From UBA5072 sp041737175 (lineage in GTDB: Bacteria; Bacteroidota; Bacteroidia; Bacteroidales; UBA10428): DNA of 64,000 nt. Positions 7,299-17,202 of this stretch are shown piece after piece; the first letter of the stretch is position 1; each line of letters begins with the position of its first letter. The DNA lies in the NCBI GenBank assembly GCA_041737175.1, contig JBGSSF010000025.1, forward strand, positions 276,905-340,904, read 5' to 3'. The notes below the pieces were generated by a model. That model worked only from the letters and a program-made list of their open reading frames with translations. It was not told the DNA's origin and ran no database searches. A program made the translations under genes and the position numbers.

Positions 7299-10052
7299 AT
7301 GACGAAATCCACCGCTACACCACAGATGATTTTTGCTGTTTTAACATGCATTCTATTATCTGATGGTGCATCTGTGCTGGCTCAGGTCCCTGTTAAACAG
7401 GTAAACAAAAGCATCAGGCAACGTATATCAATTAACCAGGGTTGGCGCTTTTTCAAATACGAATCAGCAGCTGATGCTGACAACCTGATTTACGATGTTC
7501 GCCCCCGAATAGACCATCCGGACGAAGTAAAAGAAGCCGATTCTAAACCTACCGAAGCGGTTGAGATTGAAAACGGGCAAATGGTGCTAAAACCATGGAT
7601 CCTTCCAACAGGCAACGATTTTATCAAAGATCCTGATAAATGGCACGTTCGCCCCAGGGGAAATCCGGGGAGTGATTTTCCTTTTGTCCAAGCCAATTTC
7701 GACGATGGTTCATGGGAGGAAGTCAGTTTGCCCCACGACTGGGCTATCAAGGGACCTTTTCAAACAGGTTTGAATCCGGAGGTGGGTGGAGGAATGGGCC
7801 GACTGCCCAGTAACGGAGTGGCCTGGTACCGCAGGAAATTGGATATTGCAGCCTCGGATAAAGACAAATCAATTTTTCTGGATATCGATGGCGCCATGTC
7901 GTATGCAATGGTTTGGCTGAACGGAAAGCTTGTTGGCGGATGGCCTTATGGGTACAACTCGTGGAGGTTGGATTTAACACCTTATCTTCAATTTGGAGGC
8001 GAAAACCAGTTGGCCATTCGTGTTGATAATCCCAATCACTCGGCCCGATGGTATCCGGGTGCCGGATTATACCGCAATGTGTGGTTGGTGAAAACCAATC
8101 CAGTGCACGTTATGCAATGGGGTACTTACATTACTGCCAGCGATGTTTCTGAGGAGTCTGCGAAAATCGATATCGAAGTTTCTATAGAGAATAAAACGCA
8201 AAAGAGTGCAGAGATTGAGACGGTTACCGATATTTATTTTCTGGATGAAAATGATCAGGTGGGTGCCGTTGTGGTCAGTTTTGATGCCTTGAAAACAACT
8301 GTTGCATCCCATGGAAAAGCAAGGATCAAAGGTTCGGTTATAATCGAAAATCCATGCTTGTGGGGACCGCCTCCAACTCAGCAACCCAACAGGTACATTG
8401 CTGTCACTGAGCTCCTGCAAAATGGTGACCTGGTCGATATTTACGAAACAACCTTTGGTATCCGAAAGGTCGAATTTGATCCTGACAAAGGTATTTTTGT
8501 AAATGGGGAACACATTCAATTGAAAGGGGTAAACCAGCACCACGATCTGGGCGCTTTGGGCGCAGCATTCAATACACGCGCAGCTGCACGACAGCTTGAG
8601 ATACTGGGCGAAATGGGCTGCAATGCCATTCGGATGGCTCACAACCCGCCGGCGACTGAGTTGCTCGAGCTCACCGACAAAATGGGATTCCTGGTCATCG
8701 ATGAAATTTTCGATTCGTGGGAACGAAAGAAAACACCTCACGACTTTCACCTCATCTTCCCCGATTGGTCGGAACCCGACACCCGCTCGTTTATTCGAAG
8801 AGACCGCAATCACCCGTCGATAATAATGTGGAGTCTCGGAAATGAGGTAGGCGAACAATATACTGCCGAAGAGGGCGCTGCTGTTGCCCGACGCTTAAAC
8901 AATATTGTGAAAGAAGAAGACCGGACACGTCCGACCACACTCGCCATGAACTTCGCAAAGCCTAACATGGAAATGCCCAAGGTGGCAGAGGTAATTGGAC
9001 TGAATTATCAGGGTGAAGGGATTCGACAGGGCCCTGAATTTGAAGGAACCGACCGTATCCGCACCTTACCGCAATATGACGCATTTCATGCGAAATTTCC
9101 GGAGAAAGTAATCCTCAGTGCAGAAACTGCTTCAGCATTAAGTAGCCGTGGTTTTTACCTGTTCCCGGTAACCGACTCTCTCAGCTCGATTACACGCGAT
9201 GGCCGTGGAGGTGATTCAAAATCAGCGCAAGTGAGCTCTTACGAATTGTATGCGGTTGATTTTGGTTCATCGGCCGATAAAGTTTTTGGAATGATCGACC
9301 GGCATCCTTTTGTTGCCGGAGAATTTGTATGGAACGGCTGGGATTACCTGGGCGAACCTACTCCCTATTATTCGGCGCGCAGCTCCTATACCGGCATCAT
9401 CGACCTGGCAGGTTTCCCCAAAGACCGTTATTACCTTTATCAATCGCATTGGAGGCCCGAATATCCAATGATACACATACTGCCGCAGTGGAATTGGCCC
9501 GAACGCATAGGAGAAATCACACCGGTGCATATCTTTACCTCTGGCAATGAAGCTGAGCTTTTCCTGAACGGCAAATCGTTGGGTAAAAAGAAAAAAAATG
9601 AATACGAGTACCGTCTGCGCTGGGATGATATAACCTATATACCTGGTGAACTGAAAGCTGTGGCCTACAAAAATAACAAGGTTTGGGCGGAACAGGTAGT
9701 CATGACTACCGGCGAAGCTAACCTGCTCGAAGCAACTGCCGATCGAACCATGATCAAAGCAGACGGTATAGATCTTTCGTTTATTACCGTGAAAATCGCC
9801 GATAACGAAGGTTTAATGGTGCCGCGTACGAATAACCTGATAAAATTCAGCATCGAAGGACCGGGCGAAATTCTCGCTACCGATAACGGCGATCAGACCG
9901 ATATGACTGCATTCACTTCGCATGAGCGAAAAGCATTCAACGGGGTGGCGTTGGTAATTGTAAGATCGGACGCTGATAAAGCTGGAATAATAACAGTAAC
10001 TGCAAGATCAGCCGGACTAAAAGATGCCCGGGTAATCATTGTAAGCCAATGA
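7299..10052 (+). CDS. Glycoside hydrolase family 2 (beta-galactosidase-like)
   Basis: Exported GH2 enzyme with an N-terminal signal segment (MIFAVLTCILLSDGASVLAQ), a jelly-roll sugar-binding domain (about 110-285), an Ig-like domain and a TIM barrel. The acid/base glutamate lies in WSLGNEVG (residue 516 from this start) and the likely nucleophile in LSAETAS (609). A DUF4982-type and an Ig-like C-terminal domain follow. Family members cut terminal beta-galactosides, glucuronides or mannosides, and the subfamily is not decidable here. I use the ATG at 7299 rather than the in-frame TTG at 7272 that overlaps the previous stop. It runs into the end of the convergent GH115 gene, the two coding regions overlapping tail-to-tail by 17 bases. 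Confidence 0.9.
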   Translation: MTKSTATPQMIFAVLTCILLSDGASVLAQVPVKQVNKSIRQRISINQGWRFFKYESAADADNLIYDVRPRIDHPDEVKEADSKPTEAVEIENGQMVLKPWILPTGNDFIKDPDKWHVRPRGNPGSDFPFVQANFDDGSWEEVSLPHDWAIKGPFQTGLNPEVGGGMGRLPSNGVAWYRRKLDIAASDKDKSIFLDIDGAMSYAMVWLNGKLVGGWPYGYNSWRLDLTPYLQFGGENQLAIRVDNPNHSARWYPGAGLYRNVWLVKTNPVHVMQWGTYITASDVSEESAKIDIEVSIENKTQKSAEIETVTDIYFLDENDQVGAVVVSFDALKTTVASHGKARIKGSVIIENPCLWGPPPTQQPNRYIAVTELLQNGDLVDIYETTFGIRKVEFDPDKGIFVNGEHIQLKGVNQHHDLGALGAAFNTRAAARQLEILGEMGCNAIRMAHNPPATELLELTDKMGFLVIDEIFDSWERKKTPHDFHLIFPDWSEPDTRSFIRRDRNHPSIIMWSLGNEVGEQYTAEEGAAVARRLNNIVKEEDRTRPTTLAMNFAKPNMEMPKVAEVIGLNYQGEGIRQGPEFEGTDRIRTLPQYDAFHAKFPEKVILSAETASALSSRGFYLFPVTDSLSSITRDGRGGDSKSAQVSSYELYAVDFGSSADKVFGMIDRHPFVAGEFVWNGWDYLGEPTPYYSARSSYTGIIDLAGFPKDRYYLYQSHWRPEYPMIHILPQWNWPERIGEITPVHIFTSGNEAELFLNGKSLGKKKKNEYEYRLRWDDITYIPGELKAVAYKNNKVWAEQVVMTTGEANLLEATADRTMIKADGIDLSFITVKIADNEGLMVPRTNNLIKFSIEGPGEILATDNGDQTDMTAFTSHERKAFNGVALVIVRSDADKAGIITVTARSAGLKDARVIIVSQ

Positions 10053-13000
10053 TTTCTTCCGTGGTAAACGGTGATGCCGGTAGTCCTTCAAGGTTATAGA
10101 GGTTGGCGGAAGCGGGATTGTCCGCCCAGGCATATCGCACGGCAACCGGCTTTAAAATAGCATCATGCCAAACAACCACCCGATTTCCTTTAATCCTGGC
10201 ATTGGCCCAAACATACTTTTTATCCGATCCGGCTACGGCAAAATGCTTCAGCTCGCCACCTCCTTTGGTAACAAGTCCTCCACCGGTATCTGAAAATAAA
10301 AGGATGGCTTTATGGCCTTTGACTTGCATGGATTGGTAGACCGGCCCTGAACTCACCATATTCTTTTCACCATACGCCAGTTTCATGGCCTGCAGCGCAA
10401 GTCTTTTCCCCACATCTTCCTTGTTCAGGGGATGAATGTCATTCCATTCGCCGATATCAATGGTAACGGCCATACCTGTATTCTGAACCTTCAGGGTTTT
10501 TAACTGCTCATGGCGCAACTGCGCCCAGCTGCTTTCTGATGGTGTATTCTTTCCATCAAAGGAATTGGGTAATTGGACATACAGGAAGGGAAAATCGCCC
10601 TGTTTCCATTGTTTGCGCCAGTCATTGATCAGCATTGAAAACAGGGGATAATAAGATTCTGCATAACCGGCATTGGACTCTCCCTGGTACCAGATGACTC
10701 CTTGAATGGAGTAATTCAACAACGGAGCTATCATGGCATTAAAAAGCCCTGTGGGCATATATTGAACGGCGGTTGAAGGAGGCATCGGTCCGGTCTCAAC
10801 GCCGGGCATGTACTGCCATTCACCGGTCAGGTCAATGGTTTGATCGCCGGTTGACAGGAAGTAAGGTTTATCCTGGATAAAACCTCCCCGGCCACCTGTA
10901 TTTATTACGCGGACTGTAATGATATTCCTGCCGGGTTTAAGTATCCCTGAAGCTACCGTATAACGTCGTGGCGGGTATTGATAGGTTGTAGTTCCCACAA
11001 AGGTGCAGTTCACAAAAACAGAATCCCAGTCCACGATTCTGCCAAGCCATAACCGGGCTTGTTTCCCCGTCATGTTTTCCGGAACTGTCACTTCCTTCCT
11101 GAACCATACCGTGCCCTGTTTATGAGGTAGTCCGTTATCTTCCCAATAAGCGGGCAGTTGCATGGCTGGCCATTCCGAAGCATCATACAGGGAGTCATGC
11201 CATTGTGGCTTGCTTATAATCCCGGGATCATTCCTTCCAACAAAGGAATACCAGGCATTGACAGCCTCAAGTTCTTTCTTTTTTAACTGTTGAACGAAAT
11301 GGTCGTCCTTAAATGGTTTTACTTTCTCAAGGGCCTCAGGAAAGCTTTTTAAAGCCTCAGCGCTCATCCATGCTTCCACCGGGGTTCCACCCATGCTGGC
11401 ATTGATCAGTCCGACGGGTATCCGGTATTTTTCATACAAAGTTTTCGCAAAAAAATACCCCGTGGCAGTAAAACGCAGTATAGTGGAGGGATTGGCTGAT
11501 TCCCATCGGCCCGAAGGCAGGTCTTCCCGGATGCTATTAAAGTCATACTGGTTGGCCACAAAGAAATGACGGATAAACCGGTTTTCGGAAGCGGCGATTA
11601 TATCGGCGTACTTTTCCTTCACTCTTTCCATGGGCAGTACCATATTGGATTGACCCGAACAGATCCATACATCACCGAAAACAATATCTTTTAATAATGC
11701 TGTTTGATCTCCGGCACTGATCTTCATATCGTAAGGACCACCTGCCTGCTGAACAGGCAGTGTCAGGTTCCATTTGCCATCATTTCCTGCATATGTTTTG
11801 AAAGCCTGACCTTTGAAGGATACAGTCACTTCTTCACCGGCATTTGCCCAGCCCCAGATTTTAACAGGCACGTTGCGCTGCAATACCATGCCGTCACTTA
11901 TCAGGCGGGGCAACCGGAGATCGTTGTTCCCCCTGCCGGAAGCGTCAACCGGTTTGTAAAAGCTTTCCGGCGGTCCCAGGTAACTGTCCTTCACTCCGCC
12001 TGTGTTCACAACGATTTTCTGCATCACAACTCCGGGATCGATCATCCATATTTTCAACACATGGTATCCCGGGGATTTGATCTCATGTATACTATGTCCT
12101 TTGCGCATATTGTCGCTTACTGATTTCTCCCAGTCAGTATTCCCGTTTTGCGCGTTGTAGTTTTCCGGAACCAGGGTGATGATTTGCGGTGTTTCATCGT
12201 CAAAGCTGATTCCGTAACGCAGGGGACGATCAGGCAGAAAATTCAGAGTAGGTGCAAAAACAGGATTTATAGTGATATTCCCGGTTGTAAACAGGTACAT
12301 GTAATATTCCAGGCATGGCGAATCTTTGCCGGGAACGAGAGGTGGCGCATTGGCTGGAAAAGTAGCGCGCATAGCTGAAAGCGTGTGCCCGTAGTCCTCG
12401 ATCCTGATCCACTGGTTTTCACCTGCGGGAATATTCCGGACAAAATGTTCGGCTTCGATGGACACACAGCCGTTGCTTTCCACATGACCCTGCAGGTTTT
12501 CCGGAGTTATTTCAGCCGGTTTGAGAGCTGAAACCGCAATAACAATCTCCTGTCCGGCTCCGGAAACCTTCAGTGTGCCTTTGTTTTTTCCATCCGGTAG
12601 CAGGTCCCGGTTAATGCTTACCATGATGCGCTTCTCCTTGTCAATAGTGCCCCTGTCACTGTCAATGCTGATCCAGGGTTCAACGGCAGAAACGCTGAAT
12701 TCAAATGGAATTTTTCCCTTGTTGAATATTTCGAAGTACCTGGTCTGGTTACTGAAAATATCGAACTCAGGCAAGGCGGCTTCATCCTCTGAACCGGGCC
12801 ATGCCTCTTCTGAACCTTCCAATGCAATGCCCATGAAGGCTTCATCAGGGATCGCCAGTGTCTTAAGCCGGATTGCCTGCAGGCTGTTTACCGGGGGATC
12901 CCTCCAGCTTACATATCCCAGGTGAGCCTGGTCCATGAAATGATTCCATTTGCCCCCGGCGAAAATGCGGTTGTAATATCCCATCAGGCTGGTGTCGGCC

Positions 13001-14904
13001 TGAAATAAGCGCTGTGTTTCTGCGGCCATATCGTTTGTGGCTGCGCGATTCTGCCTGGCATACAAATAGTTTTTTCCGGCGGTCAGGTACAGTTCATTCA
13101 CCAGGGCACTGGCCTTTGTCGGGAACAGCACCAGTTGGTAAAATGCATCACGCCTTTCCGGTGGTAATTTGCCGTAAATCTCCTCGGCCTGCCAGGTGAT
13201 GTTCCTGAAATCATCGACCACTGTTTCGGCTTCACGGTAGTTGACCAGACTGTAAGTTTCGGGCGACAGCAATTCAGGCTTTCGCCGGCCGTTGTATCGG
13301 GTGTATTTTGAAATGATATCTGCGATCTCGCCGGAATATTCCTTGCCAAATTGCTTTTCAGACCATTTGCGGGTATATTCCAGGATATTGTCATTTCGCA
13401 GACTGTCCTTGTACCAGGCCAGGTTCATGAAGTATTCGAGGGGAAATTCATAGCCTTTGAAATGGCCCACATTCACTATCCAGATCCGGTCGGCTCCATA
13501 TTGCCGGGCAAGCGACATCTGGTCCCAGATCTTCGGAACGGGACTGGTATTGATCCACTGGTAGCTGCGGGGACCTCCGTGATAGTCAAAATGATAATAT
13601 ATTCCTGCCCCGCCGCTCCGCAATCTTTCTTCCGCGGTGGGCAACCTGCGGACGTTTCCCCAGTTGTCTTCGGCCCAAAGCAAAGTCACATCATCCGGAA
13701 CCCGCATACCGGCGTTATAATAGTCCTGAACCTCCTTGTAAAGGCACCACAACTGAGGCACAGCGGTAGTGCCGGTATCCATTTCCTCGGCTAATATTTT
13801 ACGCTGGACATCCACTATGCCTTCCAGCATGGTGATATTGGCTTCAGGGCCACCGGGAGCCATTTCGGTGTCATCGGCTCCGCGTAATCCAATGGTTATG
13901 ATGCTTTCATAATTTTTGTTACGTCGAATTCCTTCGCGCCAGAAGTCCTGGAGCACCTGAGGATGTTTGGCATAGTTCCAGCTTCCAAGGGTGGCCTTGT
14001 ACCGGCGGTCCCATTCCTTTTGGGCACGCAGCATGGGTTCCTGATGGGTGGTCCCCATTACAATGCCATATTCATCAGCCAGCCGGGGATTCTCAGGGTC
14101 ATCTTCGTTGAAAGCATTGTTCCACATGGCCGGCCAAAGGTAGTTGCCTTTCAGCCGAAGGATAAGTTCAAAGAGCCTGGAGTAGAATTCGCGGTTATAA
14201 TTGGCAACACCCGTTGGTATGGGTGGCTCCGCGCCGGGTTCGACCATCCCGTATTTTTCAGCCACCCAGTTGGTCAGAGCGGGGTATTCATCATTTAAGA
14301 ATATTCCCCGGTATTTGACCACGGGTGGACCCTGGGTAAATTGGTCACATAATATGTACAGGGTTTCTTTATGTTCCACGGGAACATCGGCCCACCAGTG
14401 CCAGGGTGACACGCCCATTGCGCCCGATAATTCATATAGGCCATAAATCGTGCCCCTCTTGTCGCTTCCCAGAATGACAAGTGCTTCCCCAATTCCGGGG
14501 AAAGGCTTGTTTACAACCTGTATCCTGTATGTCTCCCATTGTCCGGCAATGCCCTTTGCATCTATCTTCCCGTCCTTCACCAACCGGTCGATCACAGGAC
14601 TTTTCCCCAGAGTTCCTGCAATGACAGCCTGTTTTGCCTGTGGCAGCCTGCCGGTAAGAAGTTCCGGAACAGCATCCGTCACCCGCCCGATATCAGTCTG
14701 CAAGTCCCCGCATGCCCTGATCACACCCGGAAAGTCTTCAGAACTCACATAAATAGGGGCGGACTTTCCTGGAACCGACAGGGCAAATCCTTTTCCGGAC
14801 TGGTTGACAATAAGTGACCGGGGAGTGGTCTGGGCACTCAGGAAGGGAACCGACAGAATTGCGAAAATCAGACCAAAGGCAGGTTGACACAAGGATATTC
14901 TCAT
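10036..14904 (-). CDS. GH115 xylan alpha-glucuronidase fused to SGNH/SASA-type acetylesterase
   Basis: Very large exported two-enzyme protein. After a signal peptide (VPFLSAQ) comes a GH115 module (about 30-800, with the GH115 C-terminal beta domain to about 980). GH115 removes alpha-1,2-linked (4-O-methyl)glucuronic acid from xylan, including internal residues. From about 985 to the end is a sialate-O-acetylesterase-type SGNH hydrolase: nucleophile Ser1086 in SGQSNM, and Asp1489 and His1491 in NDIHPLNK. A GH2-like beta-sandwich is inserted in the esterase part (WFRKEVTVPENMTG). Together they would strip glucuronosyl and acetyl decorations from glucuronoxylan. It is the last gene of the minus-strand operon after GPH transporter, GH10 and GH3, with only seven bases to GH3. 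Confidence 0.92.
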   Translation of the reverse strand: MRISLCQPAFGLIFAILSVPFLSAQTTPRSLIVNQSGKGFALSVPGKSAPIYVSSEDFPGVIRACGDLQTDIGRVTDAVPELLTGRLPQAKQAVIAGTLGKSPVIDRLVKDGKIDAKGIAGQWETYRIQVVNKPFPGIGEALVILGSDKRGTIYGLYELSGAMGVSPWHWWADVPVEHKETLYILCDQFTQGPPVVKYRGIFLNDEYPALTNWVAEKYGMVEPGAEPPIPTGVANYNREFYSRLFELILRLKGNYLWPAMWNNAFNEDDPENPRLADEYGIVMGTTHQEPMLRAQKEWDRRYKATLGSWNYAKHPQVLQDFWREGIRRNKNYESIITIGLRGADDTEMAPGGPEANITMLEGIVDVQRKILAEEMDTGTTAVPQLWCLYKEVQDYYNAGMRVPDDVTLLWAEDNWGNVRRLPTAEERLRSGGAGIYYHFDYHGGPRSYQWINTSPVPKIWDQMSLARQYGADRIWIVNVGHFKGYEFPLEYFMNLAWYKDSLRNDNILEYTRKWSEKQFGKEYSGEIADIISKYTRYNGRRKPELLSPETYSLVNYREAETVVDDFRNITWQAEEIYGKLPPERRDAFYQLVLFPTKASALVNELYLTAGKNYLYARQNRAATNDMAAETQRLFQADTSLMGYYNRIFAGGKWNHFMDQAHLGYVSWRDPPVNSLQAIRLKTLAIPDEAFMGIALEGSEEAWPGSEDEAALPEFDIFSNQTRYFEIFNKGKIPFEFSVSAVEPWISIDSDRGTIDKEKRIMVSINRDLLPDGKNKGTLKVSGAGQEIVIAVSALKPAEITPENLQGHVESNGCVSIEAEHFVRNIPAGENQWIRIEDYGHTLSAMRATFPANAPPLVPGKDSPCLEYYMYLFTTGNITINPVFAPTLNFLPDRPLRYGISFDDETPQIITLVPENYNAQNGNTDWEKSVSDNMRKGHSIHEIKSPGYHVLKIWMIDPGVVMQKIVVNTGGVKDSYLGPPESFYKPVDASGRGNNDLRLPRLISDGMVLQRNVPVKIWGWANAGEEVTVSFKGQAFKTYAGNDGKWNLTLPVQQAGGPYDMKISAGDQTALLKDIVFGDVWICSGQSNMVLPMERVKEKYADIIAASENRFIRHFFVANQYDFNSIREDLPSGRWESANPSTILRFTATGYFFAKTLYEKYRIPVGLINASMGGTPVEAWMSAEALKSFPEALEKVKPFKDDHFVQQLKKKELEAVNAWYSFVGRNDPGIISKPQWHDSLYDASEWPAMQLPAYWEDNGLPHKQGTVWFRKEVTVPENMTGKQARLWLGRIVDWDSVFVNCTFVGTTTYQYPPRRYTVASGILKPGRNIITVRVINTGGRGGFIQDKPYFLSTGDQTIDLTGEWQYMPGVETGPMPPSTAVQYMPTGLFNAMIAPLLNYSIQGVIWYQGESNAGYAESYYPLFSMLINDWRKQWKQGDFPFLYVQLPNSFDGKNTPSESSWAQLRHEQLKTLKVQNTGMAVTIDIGEWNDIHPLNKEDVGKRLALQAMKLAYGEKNMVSSGPVYQSMQVKGHKAILLFSDTGGGLVTKGGGELKHFAVAGSDKKYVWANARIKGNRVVVWHDAILKPVAVRYAWADNPASANLYNLEGLPASPFTTEEIIGLQ

Positions 14905-14911
14905 GACTGCA

Positions 14912-17176
14912 TCACTGTTTCACTTCTAATAGGATCATTTGCAGATCCTCATCTCTTGATGAACTACCTACCATAATTTCGAATTCACCCGGTTCAACCA
15001 CAAATTTCATATCCACATTATGAAATGCAAGTTTTTCGGGTGTAATTTCCAGCCTGACAGTCTTCATTTCACCCGGTTTCAGGGAAACACGCTGAAAGCC
15101 TTTCAGTTCTTTCACCGGACGGGTGACAGAGCTTACCCTGTCTCTGATATACATCTGAACGATCTCATCACCGGTCATCTTGCCCGTATTGGTGATATTG
15201 ACCTCCACCCATACCGGTTCATTGGACTTTATAGATTTTTTGGTGAGTACAGGTTTCCCGTATTTGAAATGGGTATAGCTCAATCCATATCCAAAATAAA
15301 ACAAAGGGTTGATGTCCTGGGAGAGGTAGTCATGAAATTGCGCGCTGGGTTTGTGGTTGTAAAACATCGGAAGCTGTCCCGAAGATTTGGGAAATGTAAT
15401 GGTAAGCTTGCCGGAAGGATTTACGTCGCCAAAAATGATGTCGGCTGCTGCCGTTCCGGTTTCCTCTCCCATATACCAGCCTTCCAATATAGCGCCGGCT
15501 TTTTCAGAAAGCCTGTTCACAGATAATGGACGGCCGTTCATCAGGTAAACAACGATTGGTTTTCCCAGGGCAAGCAAGGCATCGGCCAGTTCATTCTGCT
15601 CTCCAAAAAGGTCCAGCGTCAGGTTATCGCCAAGATGGGTTTTGGCCCAGGCTTCACGGCAAAGATGCTCGTTTTCACCAACTGCCAGGATGATGATCTC
15701 CGCTTTTTTGGCCACTGTGACTGCTTCCTGGATCAGCTTGAGGTTTTCCTCCCTGGACGCAAATTTTATTTCATCATACTTCCAGTTAAAATAACTGTTG
15801 CTCGTATTGGTGGTTAACCGGCACCCTTGCGCAAAAAGGATTTCCGCCTTCCCGGCTTTTTTCCGGATGCCGTCGAGCAGGCTTACTTTTTCATAAGGTT
15901 CACCGGCATAGCCGCCGAAATAGATATCCGCGGCACAGGGCCCTATAACAGCGATTTTTTTATACTTATCTTTTGATAGGGGAAGCAAATGGTCATTTTT
16001 AAGCAATACTATGGATTCCCGTGCCGCCTGCAAAGCAATTGCCCTATGTTCGGATTCTTTGCTGACCTTGATGGCATTATTCACATCCACATAGGGATCC
16101 TCAAATAAGCCCAGTTCAAACTTCAGTTTCAGGGTTTGGGCAACGGCAGTGTCAATATCCGCCTGTTTGATCATGCCTTTCTTTAATAATTCCGGCAGAT
16201 ATTTGTAAAGGTTGGCCTGCGGCAATTCGTACTGGACCCCGGCGTTAAATGCCATCCTGGCAGCTTCCCTGCCGTCTTTTGCCACAAAATGCTTCTGGTA
16301 AAGCTGGTCCGCTCCGTAATAATCAGAAACAACCAATCCCTTGAATTTCCATTCCTTTCTCAACAGCTTTCTGATCAGCCAGGTGTTGGCGTGTGAGGGC
16401 ACACCATCCACTTCATTGTAGGAAGGCATTACCGATACTGGTTTCACCCGATCGATGCACATTTTAAAGGGTGGCATATGATAATCGCGCAGAACACGCA
16501 TGGAATAGTTGGCAGGGCCCTGGTTTTGTCCACCTTCCGATTCACCGTGACCCACCAGGTGTTTCAGAGTGGCTGCAACGTGATTTCTGGCCACCCTGCC
16601 GGTAGTTGTTCCCTGCAATCCCTTTACGGCAGCGCAGGCCAGGATGCCGTTCAGGTAAGGGTCTTCCCCGTAAGTTTCCTCGACCCGTCCCCACCTGGGT
16701 TCCCGACAAACGTCAATAACGGGCGTAAGCGCGTGATGCGTTCCCCTGGAGCGCATCTCATGGGCAACAACGGTATATACCTGTTCAAAAAGAACGGGAT
16801 TCCATGAACAGGCCAAGCCAATGGCCTGGGGAAATACGGTTGAATCGGGACGCATCATCCCGTGTTGTCCTTCATCCACAAACAGGGCAGGGATTCCCAA
16901 ACGGGTTTCCTCCATGAGATATTTCTGGATCCTGTTCCTGAGTTTGACGGTCTCTTTGATTCCAAAGGGAGCTGGATGGATGGAATGGCAACCGTTTCCG
17001 AATATTTCCTTCATCTTTGCCTTGTCGGCAAAAATCTCTTCTTTGAAATCTTCGACACCACCATTCCACAATCCCATCAGTTGGGCGGTTTTTTCCTCAA
17101 GGGTCATCCTGGCCAGCAGATCCTTCACTCTTGCTGCGACAGGTAATTTCGGGTTTTTATAAAGTGCGACTGGCAT
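14912..17176 (-). CDS. Glycoside hydrolase family 3 (probable beta-xylosidase)
   Basis: GH3 exo-acting beta-glycosidase of 754 residues. The TIM-barrel domain carries the nucleophile Asp285 (LVVSDYYGAD) and the Lys205-His206 substrate-binding pair (TLKHLVGHGES). The alpha/beta sandwich (about 400-620) and a C-terminal fibronectin-III-like domain (about 660-754) follow. There is no signal peptide, so it is predicted to be cytoplasmic and to act on oligosaccharides brought in by the GPH transporter of the same operon. GH3 includes beta-xylosidases and beta-glucosidases. The xylosidase call rests on the neighbours (GH10 and GH115), not on a diagnostic residue. Confidence 0.88.
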   Translation of the reverse strand: MPVALYKNPKLPVAARVKDLLARMTLEEKTAQLMGLWNGGVEDFKEEIFADKAKMKEIFGNGCHSIHPAPFGIKETVKLRNRIQKYLMEETRLGIPALFVDEGQHGMMRPDSTVFPQAIGLACSWNPVLFEQVYTVVAHEMRSRGTHHALTPVIDVCREPRWGRVEETYGEDPYLNGILACAAVKGLQGTTTGRVARNHVAATLKHLVGHGESEGGQNQGPANYSMRVLRDYHMPPFKMCIDRVKPVSVMPSYNEVDGVPSHANTWLIRKLLRKEWKFKGLVVSDYYGADQLYQKHFVAKDGREAARMAFNAGVQYELPQANLYKYLPELLKKGMIKQADIDTAVAQTLKLKFELGLFEDPYVDVNNAIKVSKESEHRAIALQAARESIVLLKNDHLLPLSKDKYKKIAVIGPCAADIYFGGYAGEPYEKVSLLDGIRKKAGKAEILFAQGCRLTTNTSNSYFNWKYDEIKFASREENLKLIQEAVTVAKKAEIIILAVGENEHLCREAWAKTHLGDNLTLDLFGEQNELADALLALGKPIVVYLMNGRPLSVNRLSEKAGAILEGWYMGEETGTAAADIIFGDVNPSGKLTITFPKSSGQLPMFYNHKPSAQFHDYLSQDINPLFYFGYGLSYTHFKYGKPVLTKKSIKSNEPVWVEVNITNTGKMTGDEIVQMYIRDRVSSVTRPVKELKGFQRVSLKPGEMKTVRLEITPEKLAFHNVDMKFVVEPGEFEIMVGSSSRDEDLQMILLEVKQ

Positions 17177-17202
17177 TCGTTTTAAGTTTTAAGTGAATGA
17201 TT

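Noticed and set aside
8067..8858. 263-codon open frame on the minus strand inside the GH2 gene
   Set aside because: It is wholly antisense to a clear GH2 catalytic domain, has no recognisable domain and has an unlikely composition.
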